DNA of 64,000 nucleotides from Adineta steineri (Eukaryota > Rotifera > Eurotatoria > Adinetida > Adinetidae). The notes beneath the pieces were generated by a model. The model saw only the letters and a list, made by a program, of their open reading frames with translations, searched no databases and was not told the DNA's origin. The position numbers and the translations under genes are program-made. The stretch spans positions 975,849 through 1,039,848 of the forward strand of contig CAJNOI010000002.1 in the NCBI GenBank assembly GCA_905250115.1. The letters are read 5' to 3'. Shown piece after piece: positions 10,862-24,333 of the stretch. Positions within the stretch are counted from its first letter, which is position 1. Each line of letters starts with the position of its first letter.

Positions 10862-13800
10862 AGTCGATTTTGCTAAAATGAAAAAATCAAGACATAGATA
10901 TATGTATTTATATAGTGTTAATCGTATAAAAACAAAATAATGAGGTTTTTCATCGGTTGTCGAACAGAAAGAAGAAAAAAATAACAAGAAAGAAAGAAGA
11001 GAAGTAGAAAGATGTGTTGATTTCAGGTAATATGAAAGGAGGAAAAATCCATGAAAATAGCTCAAGTTTATTTTGAATGGGTAATTTCTTGTGTAATGGT
11101 AAAATTTAATGGGATATTTCAGCGAAAAGAATTGGAAGATGCATGACGATTTTTATTAAAAACAAACAAGGAACTAAGTACATACAAGTTTTCGACGACT
11201 CAATCGAGTTTCTTGTTTGATCAATCGGTGACGGTGATTTTTCTTGATAAAGTCCACAAAATAACAAGTTTTTCATACGTTTAGCCGTGGTTATTTTTGT
11301 CCTTTGTTTATTAGAAAAAATATTAGATAATGCTTATTGTAACGAATAGTTTATCTAAAGACATCGAAATAATAGTTATTTTTATTGAAAGATCAATTGA
11401 AAAATGATAAAAAAAATAAATATTGTATAAAAAATAAAAATAAAAAAAACCTCCACCATGTGATACCCGATGGTGGTTATATGTTTTGTTATGGTTTTGT
11501 ATAGGTTACTTATTTCTTAAGTGTTGTTGACAGAAAGAAGAATAGTAAAAATAAAAAATAAAAAAGATGACAATACCTTTAAGTATAAATACTCGACTAC
11601 TTTTTTTTAATCATTAGTCTTTTGATGTATGCATTATTTGGACTTTAATATAGTTTCAATAGATATTATTTTATTTCTTTTTCTTTTTGAAGTTAGTATT
11701 ACACTTACTTTGAAATAGGATTCGATTTGCTTATGAAACTTCGTGCTTCTTTATCTTAATAATACACTATCTCAAAACAAGTAACAATCCACCTATGTTA
11801 AAAAATAAAATGAATACATGAATAATAATAGTCGTTCTTTTATACTCATAAGCGACATGTGTGTTTTCTTTTTTTTTCCTTCCTCTTTAGGATTTTTCCC
11901 AAGTTTGAAATATTTTTACATAAAAGAGAAGAATAATGATGCAATAATGCTGAGAATTTTACAAGAGAGAAAGACTCACTACTACTGTCATATATTATGA
12001 GAAAGAAAATTTATAAATTATTCGAATATGTATTTTTTATCTTCTAATACCACGTGTAACTTATGGTATTCTTCGTTCCTCTTGAGTACTTCTACCTATA
12101 TGTATACGTACACACATATCATTCTGTTGTTCTTATTCTCTTTGTTATACATTCGTTCTACGTTTTCTATCTGTTCTCTTCCGTCTGATCCTGCTCGTCT
12201 CGTTAAATAACCAACTGATACGTATATGTATATACGTGTTTTACAAGTTCATTCATTCTAGCTGAATCAGGCATATTGCAATAAGCTACATTTGTAGAAT
12301 AAAATGCTTTTTTTTTGTAAAGTTAAAAGATAAATAAACATATAGAGAATCAATTTATCAAATAAATGTAATTGAGAATATCTAATTGTAAATATGATAT
12401 AATTATAAACATAGTTAGTTTGTAGAAAAATAGTTCAAATGTACAAAAACTTAGTTCTTTCTACTGAAAAACTCTTTTTATTTATTTAAAACAGGACAGC
12501 GTAGCTTCATAACTAACTATTGAATAGACCCTGTCACATGCACTCGATTTTATATCATGGTTAACTAATTTATACATTATCATACAAGTATTAGGAATAT
12601 GTTTTTATCGTTTTGATTTCAAAATTCAGTTTAGTTTAATATCAAAAGTGACTTTAAAATTATTTATCGAAATACAATGTAATACACTCTATGAAAAAGA
12701 AATCAGCTCAAAAAGATTTCATTTAAAACAATTTTGTCTATGTCATTCATTCTTCTCTAAAGTAAGTCTTGATAATAAAAATAAAACTCGATATTGTTCA
12801 AACGATAAATTGTACAGTTCCGAGTCTTGTTAGAAAACTGTACGATATACTATTTTCTATGGGTAGTATTAATATCAAGTAATTATGAATTTCATTTGAA
12901 TTCTTGACATTGATCTTCTACTTGTTAAATTATCGAAATAAAACACTTGAGAAAAATGATATAAAACATATATAAATGACTCTAACAAAACAATATAATT
13001 TTACAGTGATTAATATCAAAGCAGTTTTAGTAGCTGAAAACTTTTCAGCAATGGCTTCTATCCCATATGTGTTATTTTATAGAGATTTATACCATTTCAA
13101 GAAAAGTATTTGATTTCGTATTAAAATCAAGATAATTAGAATTATCAATTAGCTTCAATTGTAAACGTCTTATGTTTTTCCTAATTAAGGATCACGACAT
13201 AGTATTTCACACATGTTCTACAATATAATAGAGAGAAGGTGAGATATCTAATCATTCCTATTTTCGAAAATTTATTTCAAAATTTTCTTGGTATCTGGAT
13301 GCAACACTTTTAATCACAGTTAGATATTTAGTAATTGTGAAATACTACCACAGATTCCGTATGTTTTTTATTACATTTGACAGAGAACCTTTGATTCGGA
13401 AAATTTGCGTGTACTCTAATTTCTGATGAATCTAACCATTAGTTTTAAATGGCATCTAAATATAATTTGTAGAGATAGCCTAGAAGATATGTCATTCTGG
13501 ACTAGTCATTGCGCGAGTTCCAAATTTTGAATTTAAATAGATCGAAGTGCGTCTCAACTGAAGATAAAATGAAATTCATCCTCAAGAATGTAATGCAAAA
13601 TATAACTCGAAACAAAATACAGGCAACTATCTTTCAAATTAAGCTATCGGTCGGTTTTCATTAATTCATGGAATTCCTTTGAGCTTTTTATTTACATAAA
13701 ACTAAATTCTGAACAAAAAGACCTTGACATTATTGTCATTACAGAAAGAAAAAGATTCCGTTATTTTTGCTGTAAGCAATTGTTCCATTCTTTTCATTTC

Positions 13801-15282
13801 TCTATTCTTGATAATTATGAAATATTCTGATAACATTATATATTCATGACGATCTTCTAAAACGAACTAATCTCAAACTGAACGAACGAGCATATTTATA
13901 AAGATTTAATTGTCATAATACTAAATAATTACTGATAACCATGCACGATTAGTAGTTCCTTTCTGTGAGCGTTGATGAAATTCAAAAGTAATTAATACTG
14001 TGCAAGATAATCATAATCTCATCTTCTTATAAATTTGATTAAATCAAAACAGGATGTTCAAGGATGAATCAATGCAATTTTTTTTTGTAGAATCGCTAAA
14101 AACAAACTTACCATGAACTAAAGACTAACAGAAAACAAATCGATTTATATCGTAAATCAAGAAAAACAATTAGAGATGTTTCACAATCAATAGAATATAA
14201 GTTTTTCATATGAAATTCAGAGAAATCAGTACGTATATTAATAATCGAAAGAAATTATAGTTTCCTATTATTTCTAACCCCGATATAATGCTTTTTTAAC
14301 AATAGAAATCAATTTGTTCCACATTGTTAACAAGAGATCGTTATTATTCTTTTTACCATTGAATGGAAAAGTACATGAAAATGAACGTTCATTTCTATTT
14401 CAGAAGAAAACAAAAATTTCTGATACACAAAAAATATTTATGTAAATTACAAATTTCCATCTCTTTTGATATAATAATATGTCATAAAAATCTGATTCCA
14501 AAAATCTTTTCTGACACAATCTATATTTTCTCCTGATTTGCATATATTAAGATTATAATACAAATGATCTATAGATTTATAATTATTGTTTTCTATTAGT
14601 TTAATGGAAAATAAATATCTTATTTAAGCATGTGTTAAACAAAATACAAATAATATTTTTCATCAAACTTTATTAAATTTAAAATACACCGAAAGGAAAA
14701 TTTTCTTTTATGACCAATAAATATTCTTTAGATATTTCTATAAATATATGCAAATTTATTTTAATATATAATAGTTTCTTTTAGAATGTCTTTATTTCTT
14801 CTTGTCTCTAAGAATAAAAAAAATTATAGTCTCTTAACACTATTACACATATGTTATAGTTGACACTTTCTTGGTTTCCTGTTCTTAGACAAACTAAAAT
14901 CTTATTAACATCTTTCTTTCTCGACTTTTTCCTCAATAGAAATAAAAACAAAAGAAAATAAATTCTTAACATAGATTGAGCAAACATATGTATTTCTTAT
15001 ATGACACATGGAAGAGATAAATTTTTTCAAATCATTGTTTTTCTTCTTCTTTTTTTTCTTCCGTAATCAATAATATTCTATTTCTATGGTATATTATTTT
15101 CAAAAAGTAAGTATATCATGTCATAGAAGTAATTATAGATGAGTGACGTGCTTTTTCTCTTCTGTCTCTCTCCCTTTTATCAAAACGCTCATTTCCTTGC
15201 ATACAAAGTAGATGAATAAAGTAAGAAGTCACCATAAAGAAGAAAAAAAAATTTTTTTGCCTTATATTAACATATTTAAGAT
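10862..15282. other. 4.4-kb region without recognisable genes
   Basis: The first few hundred bases are presumably p38 5' UTR, UTR intron and promoter. The rest is AT-rich with scattered short open frames, none with recognisable residues or splice structure. Confidence 0.5.
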
Positions 15283-15573
15283 ATGATGTCTCGTAAATTA
15301 TCATCTCGTTTACTACTAACGAAACAACAACTAACAACAACAACTACACCAACAATAATTAATACTAATAATGAAAGACAGTCAAAAATTGTACGTTGGA
15401 TATGTGGAATGATTATTGGTTCAGCACCTTTCTTGATAATTCTTTTTAGTTGGATGTTTGTATCAATATGTGTTAATAATTTCGTTAGACTTTATCAATA
15501 TAGAAAAAAACGATATCGACGTGCAACACAAACGAATGAAATTGAAAATATTATATCTAAGACTGATATTTAA
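15283..15573 (+). CDS. Small single-pass membrane protein, unknown
   Basis: An uninterrupted 96-codon frame beginning Met-Met-Ser-Arg; the second Met is an equally good start. I do not recognise a family. The N-terminal third is polar (poly-Thr run near residues 18-22 and Asn-rich). Residues ~37-66 form one long hydrophobic segment (ICGMIIGSAPFLIILFSWMF and following), and the C-terminus is strongly basic (YRKKRYRRATQ), which predicts a cytosolic C-tail by the positive-inside rule. No second exon was found in the next kilobase. Codon use resembles confirmed genes here. It could be a genuine small gene or a chance frame; the clear membrane segment next to a basic flank favours the former. Confidence 0.45.
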   Translation: MMSRKLSSRLLLTKQQLTTTTTPTIINTNNERQSKIVRWICGMIIGSAPFLIILFSWMFVSICVNNFVRLYQYRKKRYRRATQTNEIENIISKTDI

Positions 15574-16954
15574 TATTGTATTTTTTCTTATTTATTCAAA
15601 TGAAAATTCGTTTAAATTCTATTGGTAAGAATTTCTTCTATTTAAACATATCGTTAATAGTAAATAATAAAAGAAGAACTGTTTGCTACAACTTATAAAT
15701 TTTTTAATATTCTAGAAGGTTTTAACTCATTTTCTTACGGTATATTTACCATATGACATATGAATTATGCTGACTAATGTAATTAAGAATACTCTACCAG
15801 TGACAACTTTCTTCTTTTTTTTCTAGCGTCGTAAAACTATTCATGCATTTATAAAGAATGGAAAGAAAACATCTAGAATCATTCTGGTAATTGTTATATC
15901 TTCCTTATTAGTTTTTTTTTTTAGAAAACCTATATAATGTATGAAAAAATTGTTGTATAAGTACAAAGAAACAATTTCCATAAGTGTTAAATAAACTTAG
16001 TTTTTTCTAACATAAATAATAACTTATTCTTGAATCAGAATTGTCATTCTCATTGTTTATATTGCCGATAAGAAGATTGATAATGCATAAGGACTATTGA
16101 TCTTAAATATAGTGCAAGAAAAATTCATTATTTCTATAGAAATCATTGTCTAAAGACTATAAGCACATGCATCTAATAAATTTTCAATTCATCGACGATA
16201 TGTCATACTGATAGGTTCAGAAGGTTTCTGTTTTATATTCATCATCATTATTATTTATATTCAGGATAATGACATCTATTAAGTTTTGTTGAAATAAAAA
16301 TAGTTTCTGACATTTGTTAGTATTCTCTGAATCTTTATTAACTCTCATATGAATGACTAATATTTTATTTTTCTATTTCAGGAAATGTTCAATATTATAA
16401 TATTATCAATTATTGACCATATGGAACAGTTTTTTTAAAATAAATCAATACTGATATTTGATTGATACCAAAAATAGAAAATAAAAGCTATTGATGTTGT
16501 ATATGTATATATATATATATATAATAGAACCGAGAAAAAAGAAAATTTATTTTTTATCTTCACCAGTCATGAGGAACAGCAAAAGAGGAGAAAATCAAGC
16601 AAGAGAAAAACACACGCACACAAAAGAACTTTCGTGTTTCTATAGATAGATACTGTTACGAGAGCAAAACATAATTGTTTTTTTTTCGAATATTTCATTT
16701 AGTTTGGTGGGGATTAATGATGATATGATAAACTCGATGGAATGCAAGCAAATAGGTGACAAAACGAAAACAAGAAAAAAAAGAAAGAAAAACCGAGAAG
16801 CATCAATCGACAAGTAGCACCCTGTATGAGAGAGAGCATAAAAAAAAGAGAATCAATCATCAGACTAAATATTTTGTGGCTGGAGAGGTTGAAAACAAGA
16901 GAGAGAAATAGAACAAGTGAAGGAGAGAAAAAAATTGTACATATATAATTAAAT
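15574..16954. other. Spacer between the small membrane protein and TRABID
   Basis: AT-rich sequence without exon-like content. It includes a TA dinucleotide run (16501-16523) and the purine-rich probable 3' UTR of TRABID. The open frame on the minus strand at 16714-17019 overlaps the last TRABID exon in the wrong frame. Confidence 0.5.
16501..16523. repeat. (TA)n microsatellite
   Basis: A short TA dinucleotide run with one interruption. Confidence 0.8.
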
Positions 16955-19691
16955 CTATCTCGATGATAAATCCATTCGACGAGTACCACTATTCGTCGAA
17001 TAAAGATTAAGCCATACATCGAGTGACTGTTGACACACCTGAGGACGTTTTCCTAGAGATAAGAATAAACGAATTATTTTCATGTATATAATACAAACGA
17101 TAAAAAAAAAATTTCTACTTACCAACTTTTTGCTTAGCTACTAATAAACCATTACTTGTAAAACCACAATCAAGCCATTGATGAAGAATTGCTTGTTCAT
17201 GTCCAATCTAAATATATCCTATTTGTTTTTTTTTTATAATTCAATTAAATGAATATACTTCTGATGATGTAAGAAAATGAACAGGTAATAGATTTCCATC
17301 ACAATCCATTAATGGATGATAGAATATTTGTAGATCATTATTGTCATTTGGTTGTTGATTTATTAATGATGATGAAGATGATGATGGACGTTGTTGAATA
17401 TCATTATCATGATTAAGAATTAATGGTGATGATGAGCGTGATGATGATGATGATGATGATGAGATATTTATACGTTCTTGCATAGGTACAAGAGCAGAAA
17501 AATGATTACGAGTAAAACCAAGACATATGGGTGATTTTGAACAAAAATTTGTTTCCCATAGTAATGGTAAATAGACACCTTGAAAACGAGCAAGACCAAT
17601 AAAATATTCGCCACGATAAGATTTAACATTTGTTACACCATAAACAATAATTGGTCGACGAAGTATATGTGATAATGCAAATATATGTGCATGTCCTAAA
17701 CTTTCACCAGGTTGATTTGCAAATGTTAAAACATCATTCCAATCACTTCGTAATTGATGTTCATCTTGTCTATATTGTTGTTTTTCAGCAACTAATCGTT
17801 CATATTCACTCCATCGTTCAAAAAATCTATTACAAAGAAATTATTATTAAAATGAACAAATTTATTTCTTTTATACTTGTTTGATCCATTTTGTAAACAT
17901 TCAGCCATTGCTCGACGTAATGTATTCTCTGTATCCCATACTCCAAGACAAACTTGTAAAACACTATCTAATAAACAATCACCATTCTTTCGATTCCATA
18001 ATGCATATAAACGAGAATGAAATCGATTTGTAACTTCACTATTCCAATTGATTATTCGATTATCAACTTCAAGTTCTGAAAAACAAAAATAATGTTATGA
18101 CTATCCATCAACTCTAATTCATGAGATCTAGTCAATTATCTATGATTACAATATACCTTGTTGAACTTGTTGATCTAGTATATCATCAAATATTTGTTGT
18201 TGTGTTCGATGAGAAAAGTCACGAATTTCTAAAGTTAAAAAAAAAAGAAAATGCTAACGATTTCATTTATTTATTATTCTATTTTAACCTGCTGGTAGAA
18301 CAGCTGTAAACCATTCTGTTAAAAAATATGATTGAAAATCTGTAACTTTTTTTAATTTTAAATGACTATGAAAAAAATGTTGAATCATTCCATTTATTCT
18401 ATTACATATATTTGCTGGTACACGTCTTTGATGAGGAAGTTTTTTTTGTTGTCTCATTAATTGTTGAAATGCTGTTTCAAATTTACAAAATTGTTCTATT
18501 TGTCCAGTTATATTAGCTAAATTTTTTAATGTACGTCCAACTAAATCAATAGATGATAAATAAGAACTAATAAGAAATTGAGTATCTTCAATAACAATTT
18601 GTCGTGTTGGATCACCACCACAAAGTAAATATTCGAAAACAATCGGTAATGAACCATGATCAAGTAATGTTTGACAAGCTTTTAACCATAAACGATCGAT
18701 ACTTGCTGATGATGAATTTTTTTTATTCGTTACTAGGCGTTTTTCACCACTTATACGATTATGTTTACTTTCTTTATTTGATATTCGTTCAACATTTATA
18801 TTTTCCATAGATTTATTTATTGCATTCATACGTTGTTCTTCATCTGTACCGATTAAAATCGATGAACATGTTGACGATGAGGATGATGATGAGCATGTTG
18901 GTGTCGATATAATTGGATTAGAATTATTTGTAGTATTTTGACGAAAAATTCCACATGATATACATTTTTTTGTTGCTGGATAATCTATGAAAATAAAAAA
19001 AAAAAGAACATAAGTCGATTGTTGTTTATATGACCTTGATCTTCAAGAGTTCGACATGTTTTTATTTACAAGGACATTTTTCATTATATTATATTTAGGA
19101 TAAAATTAGGCTTTCTTTTTCTTCTAATTAGATTTATTTTTTAAACTTACTATCAGTTGTACATCGAGTACAAGTCCATTTTCTTAAACGTTGTGAAATT
19201 CGACGAGAATCAATAATGGATGGTGGAGGTGAAATTCGTTCATTAGTATTCGTTTCAATTGATGATGGTTGTTGAACAGGTGATACACGTGATATTCCAA
19301 TAAGACGATATGAACCACATTGAGTACAACGTACTGCTCTTGGATAATTAAGAAATGTACATTGATCACATGGCCATTTTTCAACTGAATCAATATAGGT
19401 TGCTGGTATTTGTTGTTGAGCTAGTTCTTGTTGTGTATTAGATTCAGATGAAGCATTTAATTGATAAATATCCGCTGATGCTGCATTCATGATTGTTATT
19501 TTTGGTTGACGACACATGGTACATTTTTGTGCAAGTGCGAAATTTAAATATGTACATACTGAACATGACCATTTATCATCAACGATGGTCGTTGTTGCCA
19601 TTGTATTCGAAGAAGTTTTTTCGAGATTTTCATTTCGATGTTCAAAGTCATCTATCGATGAATCATTGTCATCATCAATTGGATTATTCAT
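16955..19691 (-). CDS. ZRANB1: TRABID/ZRANB1 ubiquitin thioesterase
   Basis: OTU-family deubiquitinase; the vertebrate enzyme prefers K29/K33-linked chains (K63 also cut) and acts in Wnt and other signalling. Seven exons (19151-19691, 18289-18984, 18157-18228, 17877-18075, 17259-17826, 17123-17207, 16955-17052) sum to 752 aa; human is 708. Three RanBP2/NZF zinc fingers lie in the N-terminal third: CSVCTYLNF, CPVC-like CDQCTFLNY, and a third split by the first intron, CTRCTTDNYPATKKCISC. Each keeps the four Cys. A low-complexity Ser/Asp stretch follows, then the AnkUBD-like helical region, then the OTU fold with NGDCLLDSVLQ (catalytic Cys) and FTRNHFSALV (catalytic His). A Ser/Asp/Asn-rich insertion sits after the His motif (residues encoded near 17300-17470). 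The third finger lacks the aromatic after Thr that contacts ubiquitin in the family. Confidence 0.95.
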
Positions 19692-20367
19692 CTAATAGAA
19701 TAACAAAAATAAATAAGTAATCAAATATTATATTTCTATTCATATATATACATATATGTAGTTTATTTACTATTTATATATTTATTGTTATTGTTCCAAT
19801 ATGAACATTGATACCAATAAAAACAATTGTTCATCGAAATTTAAAATCGTAGAACGAAAAATGATCTATATTTATATTATATAATAATTTAGGAACAAAT
19901 ATCTAAAAAGACCAACAATATTTGTTTTCTTAAATACAATTCGGACCAATGATGACGGCAGTAGAAAAGTCACCTGCTTTCCTTCGAGCCTCGCTCGTTC
20001 TTGCTGCTACGTCTTCCTTCCTTCCTGTTGCTTTCTTTCGCTGTGTGTCTATTTGTCTACTTGGTTACTACGAATCAATAAAATCAACCAATGAAATTTC
20101 TCGAAAAATCCTCTACTTATTTGTTATGAAAAAAAATAAGTTTTCATTTACAGAGAACTGTTGAATATTAAATAAAAATGAATTTTTTTTTCTTTTATAT
20201 AAAACGATGATTTTCTGTTTTTTTCTTTTTTTTTCGTTCTTTTCTTTTATAACAGATCAATACAAAACACACACATTAACAAAAACAAACGTAACAAGTA
20301 CGAGTGATGATGATGTGAATTTGTTTGATATAAATTAACCGATGATTTCTTGTGCTTGTTATTTAAT
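19692..20367. other. Spacer between TRABID and P2
   Basis: TRABID promoter/5' UTR side followed by the P2 3' UTR. The plus-strand frame at 19949-20164 shows no recognisable protein. T-rich runs occur near 20180-20260. Confidence 0.5.
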
Positions 20368-20776
20368 TTAATCAAATAAACCAAAACCCTAAAGAAATAA
20401 AAATAATAAATATTATATTTTTCTAATCACTTTAAATACATACCATATCGTCTCCTTCTTCATCCGATTCTTCTTTTTTCTTTTCTTCTTTCTTGGGTGC
20501 TTCTTTAGCAGCACCTTTTTTAGCATCGGTTGTTGCTGCTGGAGCACCGGCACTTGGAGCTGCTGCACCACCACCAGCTGGTAAAGCGGATAGTTTCTTT
20601 GTACCTTCAGCAATAATTTGTTCGATATCTTTTCCTTTGCATGAATCGATAACTTTTTGTGCTTTGGTTTTATCACAATCGATACCGACACTACCGAGAA
20701 TTTTCGATACAGTTGCTACATCTGGAGTAGCTACACCACCAAGGATTGCAAGAACGTAAGCAGCAGCGTAACGCAT
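20368..20776 (-). CDS. RPLP2: 60S acidic ribosomal protein P2
   Basis: Component of the ribosomal stalk that, with P0 and P1, recruits elongation factors. Exon 1 (20444-20776) and exon 2 (20368-20388) flank a 55-bp intron; the product is 117 aa (human 115). The N-terminal helical dimerisation domain begins MRYAAAYVLA and includes GSVGIDCD and LSALPAGGG. An Ala/Gly/Pro hinge, a Lys/Glu-rich segment and the acidic tail SDEEGDDM-GFGLFD follow. That last hexapeptide, typical of P-proteins, is supplied entirely by the 21-nt second exon, so the unspliced frame loses it. A TTTTTTTAG acceptor upstream of the ATG suggests a 5' UTR intron. Confidence 0.97.
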
Positions 20777-21242
20777 TTCGATGGAATCGGAACTTAATTA
20801 TTTAAAGTATCTAAAAAAAGAAACTAGCGTAGAGATTTTCGAGTTGAAATTTCTGAAATGATAAACAACTAATAATAAACCAACAGAAGTATTTATAAAA
20901 CCTCGACGAAAGAGGATATAATATATTGCATGATTGCATTAGAATATAAAAAATAAATATAATATTTATTGGTTAAATTAATAAACCAATAGAAGAAAAA
21001 ATAAGCATAAGAATAGGAAAAGATTTGTTTATTTTTTTTGCTCTTCTTTTACCATCTCGTCTTGTCTTGGACGATAGTTAATGTCATACGTCATTTTTAT
21101 TTCTACCTATTCATTCCGATGGTTAATATCAAACACCAATTAAAACATATCTTATTCTAAATTGCTAGTATTTATTATATAAACATACAGTTTTTTTTTG
21201 TCTTAATAATCCTTCAAGCTGGATTATCCACCTGATGTCGAC
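20777..21242. other. Divergent promoter region between P2 and B55
   Basis: The two start codons face away from each other across 466 bp. This stretch must hold both 5' UTRs and promoters. It is AT-rich with no distinctive motif that I can name. Confidence 0.5.
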
Positions 21243-24200
21243 ATGCAGAGTTAGTTATTTTAATTAAATCAATTAGAAAGAAAATAAAAACAAAAACTTT
21301 TTTCAGGTGCCGGTAGTGAAGATGATTTACTCGAGTGGTATCCTTCACAAGTAAAAGGACCGGTTGATGATGAAGTACAAGAAGGTATAAATATACTATT
21401 GAAGTAGTTGTTGTTGTTTTTTGATAGAAAAATTTCTTTTAGCCGATTTAATATCTACAATTGAATTCAATGAAGATGGTGAATTTCTTGCTGTTGGAGA
21501 TAAAGGTGGAAGAATTGTAATATTTCAACGTGAACAACAAGTATAAGATTGTTAATAATTAATATTAGATTTTCTTCATGATATTTTGTTTTTAGACTAA
21601 AACATCATCACGTCTTAATGACTATAATGTTTATATAACATTTCATTCCCATGAACCAGAATTTGATTATTTAAAAAGTTTGGAAATTGAAGAAAAAATT
21701 AATCAAATACGTTGGCTTAAAAGAAAAAATGCTGCACATTTTCTTCTATCAACAAATGGTAAATATCTTTTTTCTTATAAAGTAACAATAAATAAATCAA
21801 TCGATTTTTATTTATTTAGACAAAACAGTTAAATTATGGAAAATTTCAGAAAAAACTAAACGAGCAGAAGGTTATAATTTACGTGATGATAATGGAATAA
21901 TTCGTTCAGCAGATAATATAACAAATTTACGAATACCAGTGATTAAACCAATGGAATTAATGGTTGAAGCAACACCGAAACGTGTTTTTGGTAATGCACA
22001 TACATATCATATCAATTCAATATCATTAAACAGTGATCAAGAAACATTTTTATCTGCTGATGATTTACGAATTAATCTATGGCATACAGAAGTAACAGAT
22101 CAAAGTTTTAGTAAGTAGAAGAAAAAAAACCAATATTAAGAATATTTATATTTTATTTATTTAATCATGCATATATGTATTATTTATTTTTCATAGAATA
22201 ATTAGAGTATAAACATGTATTTCAGTAAGCAATGATCCGAATAGAGTTCTTTTGATCTAACTATAAATCTTACAAAACTTTATATACATAAAATTCTAAT
22301 GATTCGTTTTTGCTCCTCAATAATTATATGTAACATTATTTTTATAAGCGAATCAATTTGTTGATATACGATAGATCATCGAGTAGTAATTTAAATGAAA
22401 ACTAAACATTCATAAAACTACGTAAAGATAATTTCTCTCTGTCTCTTGTTCCACATGTTAGATTTCAAGAAAACCTAAAGAACATTTTTTTCTTGATTTA
22501 GTCAATTACGAAAATAGATACTAGATTGCGACCGGAAAAATCTTGTTTTTTTAACCTTGATCTACGCAAAGTGATTCTCCTGTGATTTCTAATAAGCAAA
22601 GATTATTATATTTAATTGCATAAAACATCCTGTTTTGAATGTCTACATTACATAGATAATGTTCGATTTAAACATAATGATTTAATCATAATAAACATGT
22701 TAGATAGTAAGCGTTGCAAGGAAATTATCTAGTAAAATATATTTCTAAAACTATTTTTTTAGTTAGGAAACACATATCACTTTTTCAATGTTAATAATAA
22801 ACAATGTTAATACGCTATTTGTCAAACTACGTCGAATAAATTCCTAGTGAGATAATTAAGCGTTTGTCTTTTTTCCTTTCCTACTAATTATGTATATTAT
22901 TTTCTTTTTTTGTACAGAAGAAAAAAAACGCGAAATTATCTGTTATCATTGATTCTATGTAATAATTATGGTTAAACTTTTTTTTTCTCTCGTAACATGA
23001 AAATAATTAATTAGAAAAAAAAATCATGACTTCATGCAGCTCATAAACGTAATATTTGATTAATTTTTAAAAAATGTTAAAGTACAATCTCATGACGAAT
23101 AAAAAATATGAAATAGTTTAAAGATAAAACTAACTACATCTCTGTAATTATATTTAATATTATAGATAATCAAGTTTAATTAGAAGATACCATTTCTCGC
23201 AGAAAGAAGTTATTAAGTTCAGTATTCTATCGTGTCTTTCTTATGAAAAATTGATGGGTTTTTCTTTTGCTAATAAATCTATAAAGCAACTTTTATTGTT
23301 AAAATAATATTTGTCATAATCCACGGAAAAAGGAAGAAAAACAATTTCTTTTTTTACCTCGATATTTCACTAATTTTTTTAGTTTATGTTTCATACGAGA
23401 TAGAGAATGACATGTCAAGAGTTCGGAAATTAAATAATAATATATGACAAATATTGATTGAGATTTCATTGGTTAAATTCAATTATCTATTTAGATATTG
23501 TGGATATTAAACCACCAAATATGGAAGATCTTACTGAAGTGATAACTGGTGCAGAATTTCATCCACGTGAATGTAATCTATTTGTATACAGTAGTTCAAG
23601 AGGTATTATACGTCTATGCGATATGCGACAATCTGCACTTTGTGATCGACATTGTAAAGGTAAAAGGAGAAATAAAGAAAAGTTTTCTTCTTAAAAAATA
23701 TTTTTTTATTTAGTTTTCGAGGAACCTGAAGATCCAACAACACGCAGTTTCTTTTCTGAAATCATTTCATCCATCAGTGACATTAAATTTAGTCATTCAG
23801 GCAGATATATGCTTACACGAGATTTTCTTAATCTTAAAATCTGGGATTTGCAAATGGATAATAAACCAGTTGAAACTTATCCAATACATGAATATCTTCG
23901 AACGAAATTATGTGTTTTATATGAAAATGATTGTATTTTTGATAAATTTGAATGTTGTTGGTCACCACGTGACGAGTAAGTTTAAAAAATTTATTAGTAT
24001 ATTTAACTTTGTTTCTTTTTTTTATACAGTCATTTACTTACTGGTTCATATCATAATTTATTCAAAGTAACATCACGTTCAACACGTAAAGATGCAATAT
24101 TTGAAGCTTCTCGTGAACAAGCTATTCGACCACGACAATTATTAAAATCTAAAAAAGTTTCACCAGCAGCTCGTCGAAATCGTCGTGATGAAATAAATCC

Positions 24201-24333
24201 GGATAGTTTAGAATTTCCAAAAAAAATTCTTCATTGTGCTTATCATCCTGTAGACAATATTATTGCTATAGCAACTGCACACAATCTTTTTACATATGTA
24301 GCCAAGGATTCTGCATCATTATCATCATCCTAG
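21243..24333 (+). CDS. PPP2R2: PP2A regulatory subunit B55 (PR55/B)
   Basis: WD40-repeat subunit that targets the PP2A phosphatase core. Eight exons: 21243-21249, 21307-21384, 21443-21540, 21596-21758, 21820-22110, 23495-23659, 23714-23975 and 24030-24333, summing to 455 aa (human paralogues ~447). Family signatures: [95 protein letters not shown]-type block [20 protein letters not shown], and [20 protein letters not shown]. The first coding exon is only 7 nt (ATG CAG A); it is chosen because the join gives MQSAGSEDD, which aligns with the B55 N-terminus, and keeps frame. Intron 5 is 1,384 bp while the others are 53-61 bp. The tail after FTYVAKDS is a short Ser run. Confidence 0.95.

Noticed and set aside
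20493-20759. 88-codon plus frame, Ala/Pro-rich
   Set aside because: Antisense of the ribosomal P2 coding exon.
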